From positions 1 to 10,591 of the forward strand of contig JBHGBM010000127.1 in the NCBI GenBank assembly GCA_041946965.1: DNA of 10,591 nt. The letters are read 5' to 3'. Each line of letters starts with the position of its first letter. Within the stretch, counting starts at the first letter, position 1. The DNA comes from JBHGBM01 sp041946965. Its GTDB lineage: Bacteria; Acidobacteriota; Terriglobia; Bryobacterales; Bryobacteraceae. Under the pieces are notes generated by a model. It was not told where the DNA came from and ran no database searches. It was given only the letters and a program-made list of their open reading frames with translations. This document shows positions 7,620-10,591 of the stretch, piece after piece. Position numbers and translations under genes: made by a program.

Positions 7620-7690
7620 GTTGTCCGCTCAGAGGCAACGAGGATGTCCCTCGCCCGTGCCTCGCCATGAGCAGAGTGAAAGGACAACAG
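7618..7690. repeat. Exact 9-bp inverted repeat with nested stems in the leader of the repeat protein gene
   Basis: CTGTTGTCC (7618-7626) and GGACAACAG (7682-7690) are exact reverse complements 55 nt apart. Two smaller complementary pairs nest inside: GAGGC/GCCTC (7632-7636/7659-7663) and CGAGG/CCTCG (7639-7643/7649-7653). The right arm overlaps AAAGGA (7679-7684), the only ribosome-site-like sequence before the ATG at 7697, although its 12-nt spacing is long. If transcription starts upstream of 7618, the RNA could form a stem that covers that site. If the TATACT box is the real promoter, the left arm is mostly not transcribed and the repeat would instead be a DNA-level element. Confidence 0.5.
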
Positions 7691-7696
7691 ATACCC

Positions 7697-10141
7697 ATGA
7701 AACTCCCTACAGAAACCAGCGCGGCGCGCGGAGTTCGCACCGTGGCCCTGGGCATGCTCCTTCTCGGCATCGGGCTGGCACCGTTGTCCGCGCAGGTGCA
7801 GGTTATCCCGCAGGTCGCCGACGGCGCCGGGTGGTCCACCACCATCGTGCTCGTCAACAAGACCGCGAACACCGCTTTGGTGAGCCTGGCGTTCCGGCAG
7901 TCGGCGGCGGGCGGGGCGACGTCCGCCTGGACGCCGCCGTTTTTGGAAAGCGTGAACCTGTCCGGTATCAGCCTGGCGGCGGGGTCCGCGCTGTTTCTCC
8001 ACACACCTGGCACCGCCGCTTCGTTGACGCAGGGCTGGGGCCAACTCACGGCCCCGGACGGAGTGGCTGGATATGCCATCTTCACGGCGCGCAATGCGGG
8101 AGGCCCCCCGCAGGACGCCACCGCGCCGGCCGTCACGGCCGCGGGCCGCATCCTGGTCCCATTCGATAACACCGAGGGCCTGGTTTCCGCCGTGGCGCTG
8201 GTGAACCCGACGGCCGCCGCCGAAACGGTCTCGGTGAACCTGAGGACGTCGGACGGAAGCACCAGCACCGCGACTTTGCCCAGCCTGCCCGCCAACGGGC
8301 AGGTCACGTTTCTGATGCCGAACCAGTTTTCGCAGACCACCGGGAAGCGCGGGCTGGCCGAGTTCTACGTGTCTTCTGGCAGCATTTCCGCCATCGCGTT
8401 GCGGGCCCGAACCGGGGCGGGCGATGTCGCCATGACTTCGGCGCCGGTCTACCCGCAAAGCGGCGCGCCGATCATCGGCGGCGGCGGCAGCGGTCCGGGC
8501 GGCTCCGTTCCGCAATCGCAGGTGATCCCGCAGGTCGCCGACGGCGGCGGCTGGTCCACCACCATCGTACTGACGAATGCGACGGCCGCCGATCAGCAGG
8601 TCCGGCTCACGTTCCGCATGGCCGTCCCGGGCGGCAACGGCGAGACCATCGCCTGGAACCCGCCGCTATTGGAGAGCGTGTCGCTCACGGGCCTCAACAT
8701 CCCGGCGGGGTCCACGGTTTTCCTGCACACGCCCGGCGAGGCGGCGGCGCTCTCCCAGGGTTGGGCGGAACTGGCCGCCAACCAGGCGGTGCAGGGTTAC
8801 GCCATCTTCACCGTGAGGACGCCCGGGCAGCCGGCCCAGGATTCCACCGCGCCCGCCGTATCCGCATCGAACCGGATTCTGGTGCCCTTCGACAACTCCT
8901 CCGGCCTGGTGACGGCGGTGGCGGCGGTGAACCCGACCGGGGCGGGGGAATCCGTCACGGTCAACATCCGGACCACGGACGGGGCTACCGGCAGCACGAC
9001 GGTCGAGCTGCCCGCGCAGGGCCAGATCGCTTTCCTCATGCGCGACAGGCTCAACGCCACCGCCGGGAAGAGCGGGCTGGCGGAATTCTACGTGGCTTCG
9101 GGGTCGCTTTCGTTCATCGGGTTGCGGGCCAACGGCGCGGCCATCACCTCGGCGCCGGTGTATTTCGAAACAGGCTCGCCCGTCATCACCATCAGCGGCG
9201 GCGGTGGCGGCGGCACACCGGGCGGGGGAAGCGCCGCGCCCACGCAGGAGGAGATCAATGCCTGGATCGCACGGGGCAACTATAGCGCGGGGATTCTCAG
9301 CCTGAGCAGGGCCACGGCGTACAGCACCACCGATCAGCCCGGCGCGGGCGGCATCACCCCGGTGACCACGACAAAGAAGACCGACGGATTTTCCGGCGTC
9401 TTCGCGCGGTACGCCGGGACCGATCTGGCGAAGGTTCTTCGCGGCGAGTTCCCGGCCGGTTATCCGAATCTGTCCCCGTCGCCGGGCAACTGCGTCGTCT
9501 ACCAGACAACGGCTATCCTGAGCAATCCATTTCCGAACCTCACCATGACGAGCCTGGATGCGGGCCCGCAGCTCACTTCCTCCGGACCGAACGGTACGCA
9601 GGCAGCTCCGCGGCAGGGCAGTCAGGCCAATGTGTTCACATACGAATCCACCGCCATGCCGAACACGTACCTGGCGCCGGGCCGGTACACGCTGAGCGGT
9701 CCGGGCGGCGCCAACGTGGGCGCGTTCTCCGGCACGCTGGATATCGCGCAGGACTTCGTAGTCACCAACAACGCCGACGATTTCAAGCTGATCAACCGCG
9801 CGAACCCAGTTACGGTCCGGTGGACCGGGGGCGACTCGTCTTCGATAGTGACCATCTCAGGCATGAGCGGCGGCGTGAACATGCAGACCGGCGCCATCAG
9901 CGGTTCCGCGTTTGTCTGCATTCAGAACGTCTCGGCCGGGCAGTTCACCGTGCCGGCGAGCATCCTTACCCAGCTTCCTGCCAGCTCGGTGCTGGGCGCG
10001 GGGGGCTTCAACTTCGTGACCCGCGGCAGCTTCTCGGTCAGGTCACAAGGCAAGGGCGCCCGCTTCACCGCGCCATCGGGCCTGGACATCCTGACGGCGT
10101 TCAACGACTGGACCTGGAGCTACACGCCGCAGTATCAGTAG
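7697..10141 (+). CDS. Secreted modular repeat protein of unknown function
   Basis: I do not recognise a function for this 814-residue protein. Residues 1-32 are a signal peptide (hydrophobic VALGMLLLGIGLAPL, cut after LSA). Residues 35-260 and 275-499 are two homologous units, each starting QVIPQVADG(A/G)GWSTTIVL. Glycine-rich linkers follow each unit (IIGGGGSGPGGS; SGGGGGGTPGGGS). Residues 515-814 are a different beta-rich region starting APTQEEINAWIARGNYSAG, with TVRWTGGD, QFTVPASILTQLP and two cysteines (in SPGNCVV and AFVCIQN) that could form a disulfide. There is no membrane anchor or sorting tail. Similar VADGGGW modules recur, from memory, in acidobacterial exported proteins. I chose ATG 7697 because it begins the signal peptide; ATG 7667 is in frame but has no ribosome site, and the longer open frame upstream is the antisense of the DUF1080 gene. 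Adhesion, scaffolding or glycan binding would be guesses. Confidence 0.85.
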   Translation: MKLPTETSAARGVRTVALGMLLLGIGLAPLSAQVQVIPQVADGAGWSTTIVLVNKTANTALVSLAFRQSAAGGATSAWTPPFLESVNLSGISLAAGSALFLHTPGTAASLTQGWGQLTAPDGVAGYAIFTARNAGGPPQDATAPAVTAAGRILVPFDNTEGLVSAVALVNPTAAAETVSVNLRTSDGSTSTATLPSLPANGQVTFLMPNQFSQTTGKRGLAEFYVSSGSISAIALRARTGAGDVAMTSAPVYPQSGAPIIGGGGSGPGGSVPQSQVIPQVADGGGWSTTIVLTNATAADQQVRLTFRMAVPGGNGETIAWNPPLLESVSLTGLNIPAGSTVFLHTPGEAAALSQGWAELAANQAVQGYAIFTVRTPGQPAQDSTAPAVSASNRILVPFDNSSGLVTAVAAVNPTGAGESVTVNIRTTDGATGSTTVELPAQGQIAFLMRDRLNATAGKSGLAEFYVASGSLSFIGLRANGAAITSAPVYFETGSPVITISGGGGGGTPGGGSAAPTQEEINAWIARGNYSAGILSLSRATAYSTTDQPGAGGITPVTTTKKTDGFSGVFARYAGTDLAKVLRGEFPAGYPNLSPSPGNCVVYQTTAILSNPFPNLTMTSLDAGPQLTSSGPNGTQAAPRQGSQANVFTYESTAMPNTYLAPGRYTLSGPGGANVGAFSGTLDIAQDFVVTNNADDFKLINRANPVTVRWTGGDSSSIVTISGMSGGVNMQTGAISGSAFVCIQNVSAGQFTVPASILTQLPASSVLGAGGFNFVTRGSFSVRSQGKGARFTAPSGLDILTAFNDWTWSYTPQYQ
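7799..8476 (+). repeat. Tandem protein unit 1 (residues 35-260)
   Basis: This is the first of two homologous units, 720 bp ahead of the second. At DNA level the first 44 bp (7805-7848) differ from the second copy (8525-8568) at only two positions, while the rest has diverged much more. Conserved blocks shared with unit 2 are GWSTTIVL, LFLHTPG, GYAIFTAR, ILVPFDN, GLAEFYV and TSAPVY. The second half (from ILVPFDN at 8150) resembles the first half in pattern. Confidence 0.9.
8519..9193 (+). repeat. Tandem protein unit 2 (residues 275-499)
   Basis: This is the second copy of the unit. It begins QVIPQVADGGGW and ends at SPVITI before a glycine-rich linker. The offset to unit 1 grows from 720 bp at the start to 726 bp at the ILVPFDN block (8876), meaning two extra codons, so the copies have also changed by small in-frame events. 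Its halves align with each other: GGGWSTTIVLTNATAADQQV with SSGLVTAVAAVNPTGAGESV, IPAGSTVFL with LPAQGQIAFL, and GWAELAANQAVQGYAIF with GLAEFYVASGSLSFIGL. Confidence 0.9.
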
Positions 10142-10161
10142 GGAATTGAGACACTGACAGG

Positions 10162-10203
10162 CGGGCGCACCCGAACAGACCGGGCGGCGCCCGTTCTTTT
10201 CTT
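10162..10203 (+). terminator. Intrinsic terminator of the repeat protein gene
   Basis: CGGGCGC (10162-10168) pairs with GCGCCCG (10187-10193), and inside it CCCG (10170-10173) pairs with CGGG (10181-10184) around a 7-nt loop. The T-rich run TTCTTTTCTT (10194-10203) follows at once. It begins 21 bp after the repeat gene's stop. The T-run faces only the + direction and touches the stop codon of the opposing radical SAM gene. Confidence 0.85.
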
Positions 10204-10591
10204 CAGCGTGTTTCCGCCGGCCGCGGCGCGGTGCGGGCCAGGATCTTCTCCACGTCTTTCTGGAGCGGCCCCACGGCCTTGGCCAGCGCCATCTTGTACG
10301 CCTGGCAGAAGTAATCCAGGTCCTCGAAGCGGCGGCGCGGGTCGTGGCGGTGTTTGGGGCAGCCGCCCTTGCAGATGGAGTAGAACTCGCACACCTGGCA
10401 AGCCGGGTGCGAGATGGCTTTATTGGCAGCGAACTGGTAGCGCTTCTGCCGGCGCGCGATTTCCACCCACGAATCCAGGTTGACGTTGCCCAGTTTCCAG
10501 TCCTTCTCCACGAAGAAGTCGCAGGGGTAGACGTCGCCGTTGTACTCCACCACCACGTAGCTGTCGCAGGTCTCGTGCATGGTGCAGTTGC
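10203..10591 (-). CDS. Radical SAM/SPASM protein, anaerobic sulfatase-maturase type, C-terminal part (5' end outside window)
   Basis: The frame is open to the right edge, so the radical SAM core with its CxxxCxxC cluster lies outside. What remains is the SPASM domain and tail, about 129 residues. NCTMHETC begins the visible part, then VVVEYNGDVYPCDFFVEKDW and KLGNVN, a signature of anaerobic sulfatase-maturating enzymes. The SPASM cysteines form CQVCEFYSICKGGCPKHR (a CX2CX5CX3C pattern), with a last Cys in LDYFCQAYK. These ligate two auxiliary 4Fe-4S clusters. Known members oxidise a Cys or Ser of a sulfatase to formylglycine; other SPASM proteins modify peptides, so the substrate is uncertain. 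No sulfatase gene is visible here. An internal ATG (10578-10580) is not the start. The gene converges on the repeat protein gene across a 61-bp gap that holds that gene's terminator. Confidence 0.85.
   Translation of the reverse strand, partial: NCTMHETCDSYVVVEYNGDVYPCDFFVEKDWKLGNVNLDSWVEIARRQKRYQFAANKAISHPACQVCEFYSICKGGCPKHRHDPRRRFEDLDYFCQAYKMALAKAVGPLQKDVEKILARTAPRPAETR

Noticed and set aside
7172..7696. Upstream extension of the repeat protein frame (175 codons)
   Set aside because: It reads antisense to the DUF1080 gene, has no ribosome site, and would place the signal peptide in the middle of the protein.
7193..8515. 440-codon open frame on the - strand covering the DUF1080 gene and the repeat protein gene
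   Set aside because: It overlaps two well-supported genes in other frames, is Arg/Ala/Gly-rich with no recognisable motif, and spans the divergent promoter region. It is a GC-rich shadow frame.

Overview
The window is GC-rich bacterial DNA with tightly packed genes. It most resembles an Acidobacteriota genome of the Bryobacteraceae/Solibacter type. The evidence is an Oar-like TonB receptor with an N-terminal carboxypeptidase-regulatory domain, a secreted DUF1080 protein, and a secreted protein built from IPQVADGGGW-type modules. I know this combination from that phylum, so the assignment is inference from gene content and not from a marker gene.

Region 1 (1-3626, + strand) is a five-gene aromatic amino acid operon: trpB (5' end outside the window), trpA, an AroQ-type chorismate mutase, a type I-beta DAHP synthase with an N-terminal regulatory domain, and tyrA. 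All four junctions can be read as 4-nt start/stop overlaps (ATGA three times, GTGA once), so translation is probably coupled throughout. The operon joins entry into the shikimate pathway (DAHP synthase) with the last steps to tryptophan (TrpAB) and to tyrosine (chorismate mutase, TyrA). No prephenate dehydratase is present here.

Region 2 (3729-7551, - strand) reads from right to left. It holds a secreted DUF1080 / 3-keto-disaccharide hydrolase-like protein, then 21 bp downstream an Oar-like TonB-dependent outer membrane receptor. The receptor is broken near 4398-4415 by a frame change, and a stretch of about 18-20 residues that relatives usually have appears to be missing there. The pair looks like a small sugar-processing and uptake unit whose receptor is a pseudogene, unless the break is an assembly error.

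Region 3 (7552-10202) has a 145-bp divergent intergenic region with a candidate -10 box and an exact 9-bp inverted repeat. It is followed by an 814-residue secreted protein on the + strand. The protein has a signal peptide, two tandem units of about 225 residues (each seemingly made of two related halves), glycine-rich linkers and an unrecognised 300-residue C-terminal region. A good intrinsic terminator follows.

Region 4 (10203-10591, - strand) is the C-terminal part of a SPASM-domain radical SAM protein of the anaerobic sulfatase-maturase type, running off the right edge. I saw no RNA genes, insertion sequences, CRISPR arrays or phage genes.
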